64,000 nucleotides of DNA from Bacteroidales bacterium. Its GTDB lineage: Bacteria; Bacteroidota; Bacteroidia; Bacteroidales; VadinHA17. The position numbers and the translations under genes are program-made. Below the pieces are notes generated by a model. The model was not told the origin of the DNA, made no database searches, and saw only the letters and a program-made list of their open reading frames with translations. This document shows, one piece after another, positions 36,148 through 45,490 of this stretch (its first letter is position 1; every line of letters begins with the position of its first letter). The DNA lies in assembly GCA_003141895.1 (NCBI GenBank), contig PLNT01000009.1, positions 98,651-162,650 of the forward strand, read 5' to 3'.

Positions 36148-37539
36148 TTAAATATTCCTTTCAGGATAGGCAATTCGCAGATGGTAAATATTTAATAATC
36201 TTTTTTTGAAGGCGTTTTTGATATCTGAAATATCTTTGAAAGTAAGCGGGATATCAGAAAATTGTCCATCCTGCTCCTGCAAATAAACTATCCTTTCAAC
36301 AAGTTCATTTATAGATTCTTCAGAATAACTAATCATGCTGTGTGATGAAGCTTCGACAGCATCAGCCATCATAACCAGGGCGGTTTCCTTTGAAAATGGT
36401 TTAGGACCTGGGTATGTAAAGTCTTTTTCTTTACTGGTATCCCAGGGATTCATCTCTGTGTATTTCTTGAAAAAATAAAATGCTATTGTTGTCCCGTGAT
36501 GTGTCCTGATGAAATCAATAATCTGAACAGGAACCTTAAAATTCTTAGCCAGTGTCACGCCGTTTCTCACATGATTTATTATTATCCTTGCACTTTCCTC
36601 AGGATTAAGCAAATCATGAGGGCTTAATCCGTCAGTCTGATTTTCAATATAAAAACCTGGATTTGCAATTTTGCCAATATCATGGTAAAGAGCACCTGTG
36701 CGGACAAGCAGAAGATTAGCTCCGGTTATTCTTGCTGCCTCTTCCGCGAGATTAGCGACCTGCAGGGAATGCTGGAAAGACCCCGGAGCCTCGTCAGCCA
36801 GTTTTCGCAAAAGAGGTTGGTTTGTGTCCGCAAGCTCAAGCAGGGTGGTATCAGAAAGGAACAGAAACTTCACTTCAAAAATGAATATTATCGGATAACT
36901 AATCAGGACGAGGAGCCCATTTGCCGCAAAAAGGTAAAAGTCAGACCAAACTACGTTAACAAAACTTCCATCATGCATTAAGTTAAATCCTAAATAAAGA
37001 ACACAATAACTCACAAATACCGAAAGTGCGGTGAAGAAAAACTTCCCTCGCCTATATATGTTTGATAATGTAAATATTGAGATCATTCCGGTAATGAAGC
37101 TTATAAATATAAATTCAAAAGGATCGGGAAGCATAAATCCGGATATCATAATAGTAATCAGCAGAATGAATAATGCAAGTCTGGCATCGTAAAAAGTCCT
37201 GATTACTACAGGTATAATTACAAAAGGAATCAAAAATAATGTATCCGGATTCGCATAGGATATTATTACACGTGTTAATGCAATGAATGAAATGATTATC
37301 AGAATAATGAATAGAGTTTTTCGTGTTACACCAAGCACTTCTGAACGGAAATGAGAAAGAAAAAGCCATAATACTTCGTAACAGGATGAAACGAGAATTA
37401 CGACGCCGAAAATTCTGATTATACCTGCTCTTGATCCGTAAGGCCAGATAGCTGTTACAATAATAATGCTAAGAATGAAATAAATAAGATTCAAAACGTA
37501 TTTTCTTCTTGCCTTCCAAGCATTCTGAATTTCAGACAT
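36148..37539 (-). CDS. 7TM-HD metal-dependent phosphohydrolase (short PgpH type)
   Basis: A 463-residue membrane protein with six to seven helices between about 18 and 226, followed by an HD domain. His257 (FQHSLQVANLAEEAA) and His286-Asp287 (HDIGK) are metal ligands of the HDIG subtype, and the later DAVEASSHS fits the family. PgpH of Listeria degrades c-di-AMP but has a large extracellular 7TMR-HDED sensor before the helices; that sensor is absent here. A c-di-nucleotide phosphodiesterase role is inferred. Confidence 0.85.
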   Translation of the reverse strand: MSEIQNAWKARRKYVLNLIYFILSIIIVTAIWPYGSRAGIIRIFGVVILVSSCYEVLWLFLSHFRSEVLGVTRKTLFIILIIISFIALTRVIISYANPDTLFLIPFVIIPVVIRTFYDARLALFILLITIMISGFMLPDPFEFIFISFITGMISIFTLSNIYRRGKFFFTALSVFVSYCVLYLGFNLMHDGSFVNVVWSDFYLFAANGLLVLISYPIIFIFEVKFLFLSDTTLLELADTNQPLLRKLADEAPGSFQHSLQVANLAEEAARITGANLLLVRTGALYHDIGKIANPGFYIENQTDGLSPHDLLNPEESARIIINHVRNGVTLAKNFKVPVQIIDFIRTHHGTTIAFYFFKKYTEMNPWDTSKEKDFTYPGPKPFSKETALVMMADAVEASSHSMISYSEESINELVERIVYLQEQDGQFSDIPLTFKDISDIKNAFKKRLLNIYHLRIAYPERNI

Positions 37540-37607
37540 TAATGATTAATTATTTGATTTTAAGTTCACAAATATATCAATTTTCATTAACATCATATCT
37601 TAATCTT

Positions 37608-37648
37608 TAACCACACTCCCTCCCTCGAAGCGGGAGGGGGTGTGGTTA
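37608..37648. repeat. G/C-run hairpin between divergent genes
   Basis: A 17-bp near-perfect stem (37608-37624 with 37632-37648, one G:T pair) with a 7-base TCGAAGC loop. It lies between two divergent genes, so it does not terminate either; it looks like a short member of the dispersed repeats. Confidence 0.7.
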
Positions 37649-37660
37649 AAAAGAATAATA

Positions 37661-37688
37661 TTGAATCAATAGATATTTGCTAATTTTG
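37661..37688 (+). promoter_or_regulatory. Promoter of the NlpC/P60 gene
   Basis: A -33 TTG (37661-37663) and a -7 TAATTTTG (37681-37688) are 17 bases apart, 16 bases before the ATG at 37705. Confidence 0.5.
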
Positions 37689-37704
37689 TTACAAAATTCA
37701 TAAA

Positions 37705-38466
37705 ATGGAATATTTTATTTGTGAAAATGTTTTTGTACCATTAAGATCAGGACCGTCACATAAAACAGAAATGCTGAGCCAGGTCCTTTTTGGCGAAAAA
37801 TACTCAATAGCTGACAAAGCAGGTACCTGGTTGAAAATTGAAACGGTATTTGACAATTATACTGGATGGATTGACACCGGTCATCTGCAACATTCTCCTG
37901 TAGAAGACATTACAACCGGAAATGTTCTGAACAGATCATTGGCATGCTTTAAAAGCGATAAGTCAAAAATGGTTCTTGAAGCCGGATGTGAGGTCTTCAA
38001 CCCTGATTTCGATAAAAAGGTGTTTTTTGCCGGCAATAAGAAATATGTCGCAGGTGCTGACTTCAGCAATAATTTTGTATCAACAATAGAGTCCTTTGCA
38101 GATACTGCCATGAAATATATCAATAGTCCTTATATATGGGGCGGACGAATACCTTCAGGAATTGATTGCTCTGGACTTACTCAGCTGGTATATAAAATCC
38201 ATGGAATCCCTATCCCGCGGGATAGCTGGAAACAGGCCGAGGCAGGTAAAAGCATTGATTTTATTGATCAGGCTGAGTCTGGAGATCTGGTCTTCTTTGA
38301 TAATGACAGGGGTAAAATTACACATGTAGGAATGATATTGTCAAAAGGAATGGTTATCCATGCCTCGGGCAGAATAAGAATTGACTCAATAGATCACCAG
38401 GGAATTTATAAAGCAGAAATTGCTGGCTATTCACATAAACTAAGGACAATCAGAAGAATTGTATGA
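37705..38466 (+). CDS. NlpC/P60 peptidoglycan endopeptidase with SH3 domain
   Basis: A 253-residue protein. A bacterial SH3-type domain spans about 1-65 (VPLRSGPSHKTEMLSQVLFGE), and the NlpC/P60 domain lies at about 125-250, with catalytic Cys155 in GIDCSGLTQLVY, His207 in ITHVGMIL and His219. It resembles YkfC-type D-glutamyl-L-diamino acid endopeptidases acting on muropeptides. No signal peptide is visible, so it probably works in the cytoplasm on recycled cell-wall peptides. Confidence 0.9.
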   Translation: MEYFICENVFVPLRSGPSHKTEMLSQVLFGEKYSIADKAGTWLKIETVFDNYTGWIDTGHLQHSPVEDITTGNVLNRSLACFKSDKSKMVLEAGCEVFNPDFDKKVFFAGNKKYVAGADFSNNFVSTIESFADTAMKYINSPYIWGGRIPSGIDCSGLTQLVYKIHGIPIPRDSWKQAEAGKSIDFIDQAESGDLVFFDNDRGKITHVGMILSKGMVIHASGRIRIDSIDHQGIYKAEIAGYSHKLRTIRRIV

Positions 38467-38496
38467 ATGTCATGCGGTCTTGCAGTCCTGCAATCT

Positions 38497-40185
38497 CTAC
38501 ATGACTATTTTAGCGTTAATAATTTTTAGAATTTCCATTTCTGCAGTTTCAGTATTGGATTCAATCTCCGCTCCTCTTTCAATTACACTGCTTACGAAAT
38601 CCTTGTCTTTTAAACCTGAAGCATTGATTTTAACATTCAGATATGCTCCTCTAATGCATGCGCGCGTCGCAATAGCCCCTACCCCTGCATCGCTGATAGA
38701 ATTTGGATTACCATGTTCCACCATCGCTTTTATTAATCCGAATGCAGAAAAAGCTGTCTCCATAACTCTCAGTGGCACAAGAGTAGCATTCTTTGTAGCT
38801 TCCTGGACTGCGGATTCTCTTGATTTTCTTTCCTCATCAGATTTTTTCGGAAGTGAAAATGCCTCCATTATTCTGTTAAACGCTTCTGTATCTTCATCTA
38901 CAAGATTTAAAAGCTTATTCTGTATTTCCTTACCGGTGACAGCCCAGTCTGAAAATTCTTTCCAGCGATCTTCCCAACCTTTTTTGTGCGCTGATAAATT
39001 TGCGACCATCGTCCCCAGGGAGGTTCCTAATGTGCCCATATATGCAGATACTGAACCCCCGCCAGGAGCAGGTGAATCAGAGGCAGTTTCATTCATGAAA
39101 GCCTTCAGCGACAAATCAATCAGTTTATTTTTATTATCAGCCATAACAAATTCAATTACTTTTTCTTCAGGTTTAAAGTGATGTATGTCATTTAATCCCA
39201 TCGATTTGATGGCAATTTTGATCAGTTCGTCATCGGATACTCCCGAGGAAAGTTGCTGTTTATCAAGGAAGTATCGTCCGGCATCGAGTAGTGATTTCAG
39301 GGGGATCAAACCCACAAGTTCAGATCCAGTAACTCTGACTCCTCTGACATCTGCCTTGCGGAATACTTCGTCGAATGCAATATGCACAGGTGTTACAGAA
39401 ATATTAGTAAGATTCATTGAAATCTGGGCAATACCATATTCTTCAATATACCAGCCAATTGCTTTCACCGATTTAAGTGTGCCGGGTATCATGATAGTTT
39501 CTCCGTTTTCATCTGTCGCAATTTTCCCCGTCAGAGGATTGCCTTCTCTTTTTGGTCTCCCCTTCTCCCTTACATCGTAAGCGATTGCATTGGCACGTCT
39601 TGTTGATGTTGTATTCAGATTCACATTAAAAGCCACAAGAAAGTCCCTTGCTCCAACAGCAGTTGCTCCTGAGCGTTCATTGAATATTGAGGGTCCGAAA
39701 TCGGGTCTCCATTCAGGGTCGGATAGCTTTTTCTTTAGTCCTTCATATTCGCCTGATCTACAACTTGCAAGATTTCGTCTATCCTGTTTCTGTGCAGCAT
39801 TTTCATAACAGTAAATGGGTATTCCAAGTTCAGTCCCGATTCTTTCTGCAACTTTACGGGCAATAAAAACAGTCTCCTCCATAGTGATTCCGGAAACAGG
39901 TACAAACGGACAAACATCAGTAGCTCCCATCCGAGGATGTGCTCCGTGATGTTTCGACATATCAATAATCTCCGAAGCTTTTTTAACTGAAAGAAAAGCA
40001 GCCTCGGAAACCGCTTCCGGATACCCGACAAATGTTACTACAGTTCTGTTAGTGTCTTTCCCCGGATCCACATCTAGTAATTTCACTCCATCAACCGCTT
40101 CAATAACATCTGTAATCTGCTTAATTATTGTCATATCCCGGCCTTCACTGAAATTCGGAACGCATTCGATTATTTTCTTCTCCAT
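38497..40185 (-). CDS. ftcD: Bifunctional glutamate formimidoyltransferase / cyclodeaminase
   Basis: A 562-residue fusion. The formiminotransferase part covers about 1-325, starting KKIIECVPNFSEGRD and including MSKHHGAHPRMGATDVCP. The cyclodeaminase covers about 340-555, with APGGGSVSAYMGTLGTSLGTMVANL. Together they move the formimino group of formiminoglutamate to tetrahydrofolate and release ammonia, giving methenyl-THF. Fused FtcD is known in animals and several Bacteroidota. It is downstream of hutI, matching histidine degradation. Confidence 0.94.
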   Translation of the reverse strand: MEKKIIECVPNFSEGRDMTIIKQITDVIEAVDGVKLLDVDPGKDTNRTVVTFVGYPEAVSEAAFLSVKKASEIIDMSKHHGAHPRMGATDVCPFVPVSGITMEETVFIARKVAERIGTELGIPIYCYENAAQKQDRRNLASCRSGEYEGLKKKLSDPEWRPDFGPSIFNERSGATAVGARDFLVAFNVNLNTTSTRRANAIAYDVREKGRPKREGNPLTGKIATDENGETIMIPGTLKSVKAIGWYIEEYGIAQISMNLTNISVTPVHIAFDEVFRKADVRGVRVTGSELVGLIPLKSLLDAGRYFLDKQQLSSGVSDDELIKIAIKSMGLNDIHHFKPEEKVIEFVMADNKNKLIDLSLKAFMNETASDSPAPGGGSVSAYMGTLGTSLGTMVANLSAHKKGWEDRWKEFSDWAVTGKEIQNKLLNLVDEDTEAFNRIMEAFSLPKKSDEERKSRESAVQEATKNATLVPLRVMETAFSAFGLIKAMVEHGNPNSISDAGVGAIATRACIRGAYLNVKINASGLKDKDFVSSVIERGAEIESNTETAEMEILKIINAKIVM

Positions 40186-40217
40186 GTTTAAAATTTCTTT
40201 GATTCTCTTAGTTTTTT

Positions 40218-40312
40218 GCCCCCCTTCTCCCTCTTAAGCGGGATTAAGCTCCTCTCTACAAGACTGTTTCTCAGTTTTAGGGGTCCAGCCCCGCCTAAGC
40301 GGGATGGGGGGA
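40218..40312. repeat. G/C-run intergenic repeat
   Basis: Contains CCCCCCTTCTCCCTCTTAAGCGGG and, about 55 bases later, CCGCCTAAGCGGGATGGGGGGAGG, which can pair imperfectly with it. It spans the ftcD-hutI gap and overlaps the hutI 3' end. It resembles the other intergenic repeats in style but not in exact sequence. Confidence 0.55.
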
Positions 40313-41566
40313 GGAAATTTTACCTTTAAGTATTACGGTTTCAATAAGATTACTTCCAAAAGAATATGGCATAAACTCATATGATGGTATTTCTTTTGTA
40401 ATAAAAATATTAGCCACTTTCCCTTTTGCTATTGATCCATGTGTTTCAGAAATACCCATAGCATAAGCAGAATTAATAGTGACTGCATTTATCACTTCCT
40501 CCGGCAGCATTCTTAATCTGATACAACCAAGAGACATAATAAAATTCATATTTCCGGAAGGTGAAGATCCGGGGTTATAATCTGAAGCCAGAGCAACCGG
40601 CAAACCTGCGTTGATCATATTTCTGACAGGAGGATCGGGCATTCCAAGAAAAAATGAGGAACCCGGCAGCAGCGTTGGCATTGTTTCTGATCCGCTGAGT
40701 GCATCAATCTCTGCATTGCCTGTAAATTCGAGATGATCCACCGAACGGGCATTATATTTAACACCTGTCTGAATACCTCCTGAGTATGCAAGTTCATTAG
40801 CATGAAGTTTGGCAATAAGTCCATGTTTCAGACCAGCCATTAAAATTCTTTCGGTATCCTCAACATCAAAAAATCCTTTATCGCAGAAAACATCAATATA
40901 GTCAGCGAGTTCTTCAGCTGCGATCACTGGTATCATTTCATAGATTATTGTATCTACATATTCAGCTCTTCTGTTTTTATATTCTTCAGGAATCGCATGT
41001 GCTCCAAGAAAAGTAGATTTTACTTCGATTAGACTGGTTTCTTTAATTCTCCTGATTACTCTCAGCATTTTCAATTCATCCGCCAGGTTCAGACCATAAC
41101 CGCTTTTAATTTCAACTGCACCTGTCCCATATGAGATAATTTCTTCTATCCTCCTGATTGACTGGCTGTAAAGATCTTCTTCAGATGTTTCATGAAGCTT
41201 TTTTGCAGAATTAAGTATTCCTCCTCCGTGTATCGCAATCTCGGAATATGATAAACCCCGGATTTTGTCTGTGTATTCTATTTCCCGGCTCCCCGCATAT
41301 ACCAGGTGGGTATGCGAATCACAATAGGATGGAAAAACGAACCTGCCAGAGGCATCGATAGTCTCAAGTTCATGAGTTTGGATAAGATTTCTGCTTTGGA
41401 AATCCTTCATCCTCCCAAAATCAGCTATCATCCCATCCTTAATAAAAAGATAAGCATCAGAAATTACAGTTAACTCTGCCATTTCAGAACCGCATTTTTT
41501 TATTTTAGGTACTCCCTCAGTCTGAACAAGACATTTTATATTTTTTAAAAGCAGGCTCGTAAGCAT
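40295..41566 (-). CDS. hutI: Imidazolonepropionase
   Basis: A 423-residue amidohydrolase. The metal-binding HTH lies in YCDSHTHLVYAGSRE (about 81-95), and the substrate-loop region IHGGGILNSAKKLHETSE follows. Later metal residues include HANELAYSGGIQ and ASDYNPGSSPSGNM. It opens imidazolonepropionate to formiminoglutamate, the substrate of FtcD encoded just downstream. Histidase and urocanase genes are not seen in the window. Confidence 0.95.
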   Translation of the reverse strand: MLTSLLLKNIKCLVQTEGVPKIKKCGSEMAELTVISDAYLFIKDGMIADFGRMKDFQSRNLIQTHELETIDASGRFVFPSYCDSHTHLVYAGSREIEYTDKIRGLSYSEIAIHGGGILNSAKKLHETSEEDLYSQSIRRIEEIISYGTGAVEIKSGYGLNLADELKMLRVIRRIKETSLIEVKSTFLGAHAIPEEYKNRRAEYVDTIIYEMIPVIAAEELADYIDVFCDKGFFDVEDTERILMAGLKHGLIAKLHANELAYSGGIQTGVKYNARSVDHLEFTGNAEIDALSGSETMPTLLPGSSFFLGMPDPPVRNMINAGLPVALASDYNPGSSPSGNMNFIMSLGCIRLRMLPEEVINAVTINSAYAMGISETHGSIAKGKVANIFITKEIPSYEFMPYSFGSNLIETVILKGKISSPHPA

Positions 41567-41668
41567 TTAGTCGTAAAAATAAGTCCCTAAGGTAGCAAAT
41601 AATAAAAAAAGTGACTGTAATTTCCATTTTTCTTTATCTTTATCGATATGAACCTAAACCTCTAACGT

Positions 41669-43018
41669 ATGAAAAGAACCTTTTTAGTTTTTCTTCTGGC
41701 GCTTCTGATACTTTCAGTATCTGCCCAGGAGAAAAAGGTAAAGACCGGATGGAAGTTCGGCGGAGCATTACCTGCTGTTACTTATGACTCAGATCTGGGC
41801 TTTGAGTACGGAGCGCTTGCTGAATTTTTTAACTATGGTGACGGCAGCAAATATCCCGACTGGATTGATCATACCTATACTGAAATATCGCGCTATACAA
41901 AAGGCAGTGGCATTTATAGATTTATGTTCGAGTCACGTCATATTATTCCTGGTGTGCAATGGATAAGCGATCTTAGTTATCTTCCTGATAAAGCAGCCAC
42001 ATTCTACGGATTCAACGGATATGAATCGGTTTATAATAAAGACTGGATGAATAACAAAATGGCTGACGATATCTACAGATCAAGAATGTTTTACCGTTTT
42101 CAAAAAAACCAATTCCGGTTTAAAAATGATTTCCAGGGCAAAATATCAGGTGATCATTTCAAATGGAGCGCTGGCTTAGCTTTTCAGGATTTTACCACAA
42201 GCTCAGTAAACATTAATAAGTTAAACAAAGGGAAAAAAGAATTACTCCCGTCTGTTGACTCAGTGCCAGGTCTTTTTGAACGATATAAGGCACTGGGTAT
42301 AATCCCGGCTGACGAAGCTAACGGGGGATGGATAAATACAGTCAAAATTGGTCTTACCTGGGACAGCCGCGATAATAAACCTAACCCTATGAAAGGTCTA
42401 TGGACTGAGATAGGAATTGAAGCAGCACCAAAGTTCATGGGAAATAACTGGGGATTTTCAAAACTATATATAATACATCGTCAGTATTTTACGTTAATAG
42501 AAAAGAACCTATCCCTGGTTTACCGCTTAGGTTATCAGGCTACAATATCAGGGCATACTCCTTTCTTTTATCAATCACAAGTAATTACCTCCAGACTCAC
42601 AGGAGCCACATCTGAAGGACTCGGTGGCGCAAAAACATTAAGGGGAGTTCTGAGAGACCGTGTTGTGGGTGATGCATTCTTTATGGGTAATATCGAACTC
42701 CGCTGGAAGCCCCTGTATTTCAAATTCCTGAAACAGGATTGCTACATGGGTCTGAATGCATTTTATGACTTCGGTAAAGTAACCAAGGATATTAAACTTC
42801 CGGATAATCTTCAAGCCAAATTTGAAAGTCAGGTTTATCCTTTTGATAATTATTCTGATTACTTTAAACCAGGACCAGATAAGCTACATCAGAGTGCCGG
42901 AATGAGTTTAATGCTGGTAATGAATCAGAACTTTGTTGTTGCGATTGATTGCGGTAAGGCATTCAATGTGCAGGATGGAAATATTGGATTCTCAATCGGA
43001 TTGAATTATCTGTTCTAG
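41669..43018 (+). CDS. Omp85/BamA-TamA family outer-membrane protein
   Basis: A 449-residue exported protein with a signal peptide (about 1-19, ending SVSAQ). The rest alternates beta-strands, with LTWDSRDNKPNPMKGLWTEIGIEAAP (about 225-250) matching the conserved strand pair of the surface-antigen barrel, and it ends in an aromatic F. No POTRA domains are visible before the barrel, so it is a short barrel-only relative. Function is unknown. Confidence 0.78.
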   Translation: MKRTFLVFLLALLILSVSAQEKKVKTGWKFGGALPAVTYDSDLGFEYGALAEFFNYGDGSKYPDWIDHTYTEISRYTKGSGIYRFMFESRHIIPGVQWISDLSYLPDKAATFYGFNGYESVYNKDWMNNKMADDIYRSRMFYRFQKNQFRFKNDFQGKISGDHFKWSAGLAFQDFTTSSVNINKLNKGKKELLPSVDSVPGLFERYKALGIIPADEANGGWINTVKIGLTWDSRDNKPNPMKGLWTEIGIEAAPKFMGNNWGFSKLYIIHRQYFTLIEKNLSLVYRLGYQATISGHTPFFYQSQVITSRLTGATSEGLGGAKTLRGVLRDRVVGDAFFMGNIELRWKPLYFKFLKQDCYMGLNAFYDFGKVTKDIKLPDNLQAKFESQVYPFDNYSDYFKPGPDKLHQSAGMSLMLVMNQNFVVAIDCGKAFNVQDGNIGFSIGLNYLF

Positions 43019-43032
43019 ACATCACATCTATT

Positions 43033-43080
43033 GGCCCCCCTGCCCCCCTAAAGGGGGACCAAGCGAAGCGTGAGGGGGTG
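43033..43080. repeat. Short dispersed repeat between convergent genes
   Basis: CCCCCCTGCCCCCCTAAAGGGGGACCAAGCGAAGCGTGAGGGGGTG type sequence, combining CTAAAGGGGG and GCGAAGCG elements also present in the family A repeats. It lies between the convergent Omp85-like and DUF819 genes. Confidence 0.65.
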
Positions 43081-43085
43081 TTATA

Positions 43086-44360
43086 TCAGAATCCTTTCAG
43101 AAAATATGCAAGGGCTACGCCAAGATAATTACCTACTATATAGCCAATTATGCCACCAGTTATGCCTGTTACAATAACATCTTTATTTTTAAGGGCATTG
43201 GCAACCATCGGTACAAAAGGCGGAGAAAAGATAAATGCTGCTGAAGTAATCAGAAAATTATCGGCATCAATTTTAAATATTTTTGCGAGAATAATATGAA
43301 GAATGAGAGACCCGAAATAACACCATGTAATAAAAAGAATAAGATTTATCATTCCGGTTCCGAACATAGTCCTGATGTTCGCCATTGAGGCTACTGTAAG
43401 CGAAAAAACAAGAATAAAATACATTCCGAGCTGAAATGTTTTTTCAATCTTATTTATTCTTTTGGAGAGTGAAAAAATCAAACCCAGAGTCGTTATTGAC
43501 ATGATTACTACTACCATCATCGGTAGCCGGTGTAAAAGTAATGCAAGACCTCCTGAAAATGCGAAGATAAGCAACGATAAACCCAATGCTCCCAGTAAAG
43601 GGATGAATATTCCTTTCTTAAAAATGCCAGAATAATCCTCAAGGTTTTCAGTCAGATTGACAATTTCTGCTTCGTCGCCTTTAATCCCTTTTGTCTCGAC
43701 AAAGGGAGGCAGAATAAGCCTGAACAATTTTGGTGCGACAGTTATAAAGAATAAAACAAGAAATGCACCTATTATCATATCATAAGTACTAAGAATTACA
43801 AAAAGATTTGCATTAACATTAAGTGCCATTTTTATGGCCACAAAATTGGGTGTACCTCCTGCATATATTCCTTCAAACATGCCTGCAAGTTTCCAGCTTT
43901 CCGGAATTGAATCTTTCCATATAAAAAATCCTACAGTAACCATCACCAGTCCCGCTATAAGAGCAAGAAGGACTGAGATAAATCCTTTTTTTGCATAGCG
44001 GAGCCACCTCTTCAGGTTCAGAGAAAAAAGCAATAAAGGGAAAGCAAGAGGAACAACAAGTGAAGGTATTATGTCCTGAACCTGACCTATCTGATTAACA
44101 AATAGATCTTCGTTTGTTGCTTTTCCCTGACTAATGAGCGTTTCAACTTCAGTCTTTGGTAGAGATCCTTTGCCCTCAAGAGCCAGTTTATAGCCAGGAC
44201 TTCCCTGGGGTAATAAACCGGTACTCCCAATTAACAGGCCAAACGCGTAAGCAATGACAATTGAACCAACTTTTTGAAGAAATGACCATTTTTTGCATAA
44301 GTAGATTATTACTACCGGGAATACAAAGTAGAAAATTACTAACAACACAATCTTTATCAT
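43086..44360 (-). CDS. DUF819 family membrane protein
   Basis: A 424-residue protein from the ATG at 44360, chosen over 44414 because the extra 18 residues would run into the fabI terminator. It has ten or more hydrophobic helices. Phrases such as AYAFGLLIGSTGLLP near the start and EGIYAGGTPNFVAIKMALNV in the middle match the YjcL/DUF819 transporter-like family. Substrate is unknown. It lies downstream of fabI but is separated from it by a terminator. Confidence 0.82.
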   Translation of the reverse strand: MIKIVLLVIFYFVFPVVIIYLCKKWSFLQKVGSIVIAYAFGLLIGSTGLLPQGSPGYKLALEGKGSLPKTEVETLISQGKATNEDLFVNQIGQVQDIIPSLVVPLAFPLLLFSLNLKRWLRYAKKGFISVLLALIAGLVMVTVGFFIWKDSIPESWKLAGMFEGIYAGGTPNFVAIKMALNVNANLFVILSTYDMIIGAFLVLFFITVAPKLFRLILPPFVETKGIKGDEAEIVNLTENLEDYSGIFKKGIFIPLLGALGLSLLIFAFSGGLALLLHRLPMMVVVIMSITTLGLIFSLSKRINKIEKTFQLGMYFILVFSLTVASMANIRTMFGTGMINLILFITWCYFGSLILHIILAKIFKIDADNFLITSAAFIFSPPFVPMVANALKNKDVIVTGITGGIIGYIVGNYLGVALAYFLKGF

Positions 44361-44386
44361 CTGATTTGGCTTTAGGCATCCCAAAT

Positions 44387-44419
44387 ATAAAAAAAGCGAC
44401 TTACTGAATAGCAAGTCGC
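44387..44419 (-). terminator. Rho-independent terminator of fabI
   Basis: On the minus strand, GCGACTTGC at the 5' side pairs with the AAGTCGC that follows the loop (plus-strand arms 44396-44402 and 44413-44419), and a run of seven Ts follows. It lies 33 bases after the fabI stop codon. Confidence 0.8.
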
Positions 44420-44451
44420 CTGTAAAATAGGTGTTTATACTTATTTATCTT

Positions 44452-45282
44452 TCATTTGCATTCTTCAAAACTTTTCTGATACTGTTCAATAGCTTTAAGA
44501 CTCATACCCATGCTTGAAAAACCACCATCGTGGAACAGGTTCTGCATGGTAACTTTACGTGTGAGATCAGAGAATAACACAACACAATAATCGGCACATT
44601 CTTCCGCGGTTGCATTACCGAGAGGTGACATTCTTTCTGAAAAGTCGATCAGGGATTCAAAACCATGAATACCGCTGCCCGCTGTAGTTGCAGTCGGAGA
44701 TTGCGAAACAGTATTTACTCTTACCTTTCTGTCGCGTCCATAAATATAACCAAAGCTTCGTGCAATTGATTCAAGAAGTGCCTTCGCGTCACCCATGTCA
44801 TTATATCCTGAAAGGGTCCTTTGGGCAGCAACGTATGATAACGCCACTACTGATCCCCACTCCTTTATAGCATCAAGCTTATAACATGTCTGAAGAACCC
44901 TGTGAAAACTGAGAGCAGATATATCGAATGTCTTTAACATATTTTCATAGCTGGTCTGTTCGTAAGGTATGTCCTTTCTTACATTAGGCGACATTCCAAT
45001 AGAGTGAAGAATAAAATCGAATTTCCCGTCAAAAATCCTGAAACTTTCAGTAATCAGGTTTTCAATATCTTCCATCTTGGTTGCATCGGCAGCAATAACT
45101 TCACTGCCAGTCATTTTTGCAAGGTCCCTGATATTGCCTAACCTCATAGCTACAGGAGCATTCGTAAGCACCAGATCTGCTCCCTGCTCCCATGCTTTAA
45201 TCGCAACCTGCCATGCAATAGACTTCTCATTCAGCGCACCAAAAATGATACCTTTTTTCCCTTTTAACAATCCTTCTCTCAT
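44452..45282 (-). CDS. fabI: Enoyl-ACP reductase
   Basis: A 276-residue short-chain dehydrogenase-fold enzyme with the FabI-type cofactor loop GALNEKSIAWQVA (about 16-28). The catalytic region reads SYVAAQRTLSGYNDMGDAKALLESIARSFG, giving the FabI tyrosine-lysine pair; it differs slightly from E. coli. It reduces trans-2-enoyl-ACP with NADH in the last step of fatty-acid elongation. A terminator follows. Confidence 0.94.
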   Translation of the reverse strand: MREGLLKGKKGIIFGALNEKSIAWQVAIKAWEQGADLVLTNAPVAMRLGNIRDLAKMTGSEVIAADATKMEDIENLITESFRIFDGKFDFILHSIGMSPNVRKDIPYEQTSYENMLKTFDISALSFHRVLQTCYKLDAIKEWGSVVALSYVAAQRTLSGYNDMGDAKALLESIARSFGYIYGRDRKVRVNTVSQSPTATTAGSGIHGFESLIDFSERMSPLGNATAEECADYCVVLFSDLTRKVTMQNLFHDGGFSSMGMSLKAIEQYQKSFEECK

Positions 45283-45360
45283 CGTTTATTTAATTTGTGT
45301 GTAAATAGCTAACAATTTCACAAAATTACTGAAATATCGGTGAACATAGGTTAGGGTCAT

Positions 45361-45460
45361 CCTTTGTGATCCTTTGAGATAACTTAATGTTCCTTTGTGG
45401 TCAAAAAAAACTATAACCACTAAGGTGCACAAAGGGATACACGAAGTAACACAAAGGGGG
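45361..45460. repeat. Intergenic repeat with CCTTTGTG/CACAAAGG arms
   Basis: Exact 8-base arms (45392-45399 and 45428-45435) pair around TTAACCACTAAGG-like sequence, and several partial copies of CCTTTGTG and CACAAAGG flank them. A short relative (AACCACTAAGCACACAAAG) is at 54055-54073. It occupies the fabI-recN gap. Confidence 0.65.
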
Positions 45461-45490
45461 AACTCAAAGTTTGATAAATAGAAGAATAAC

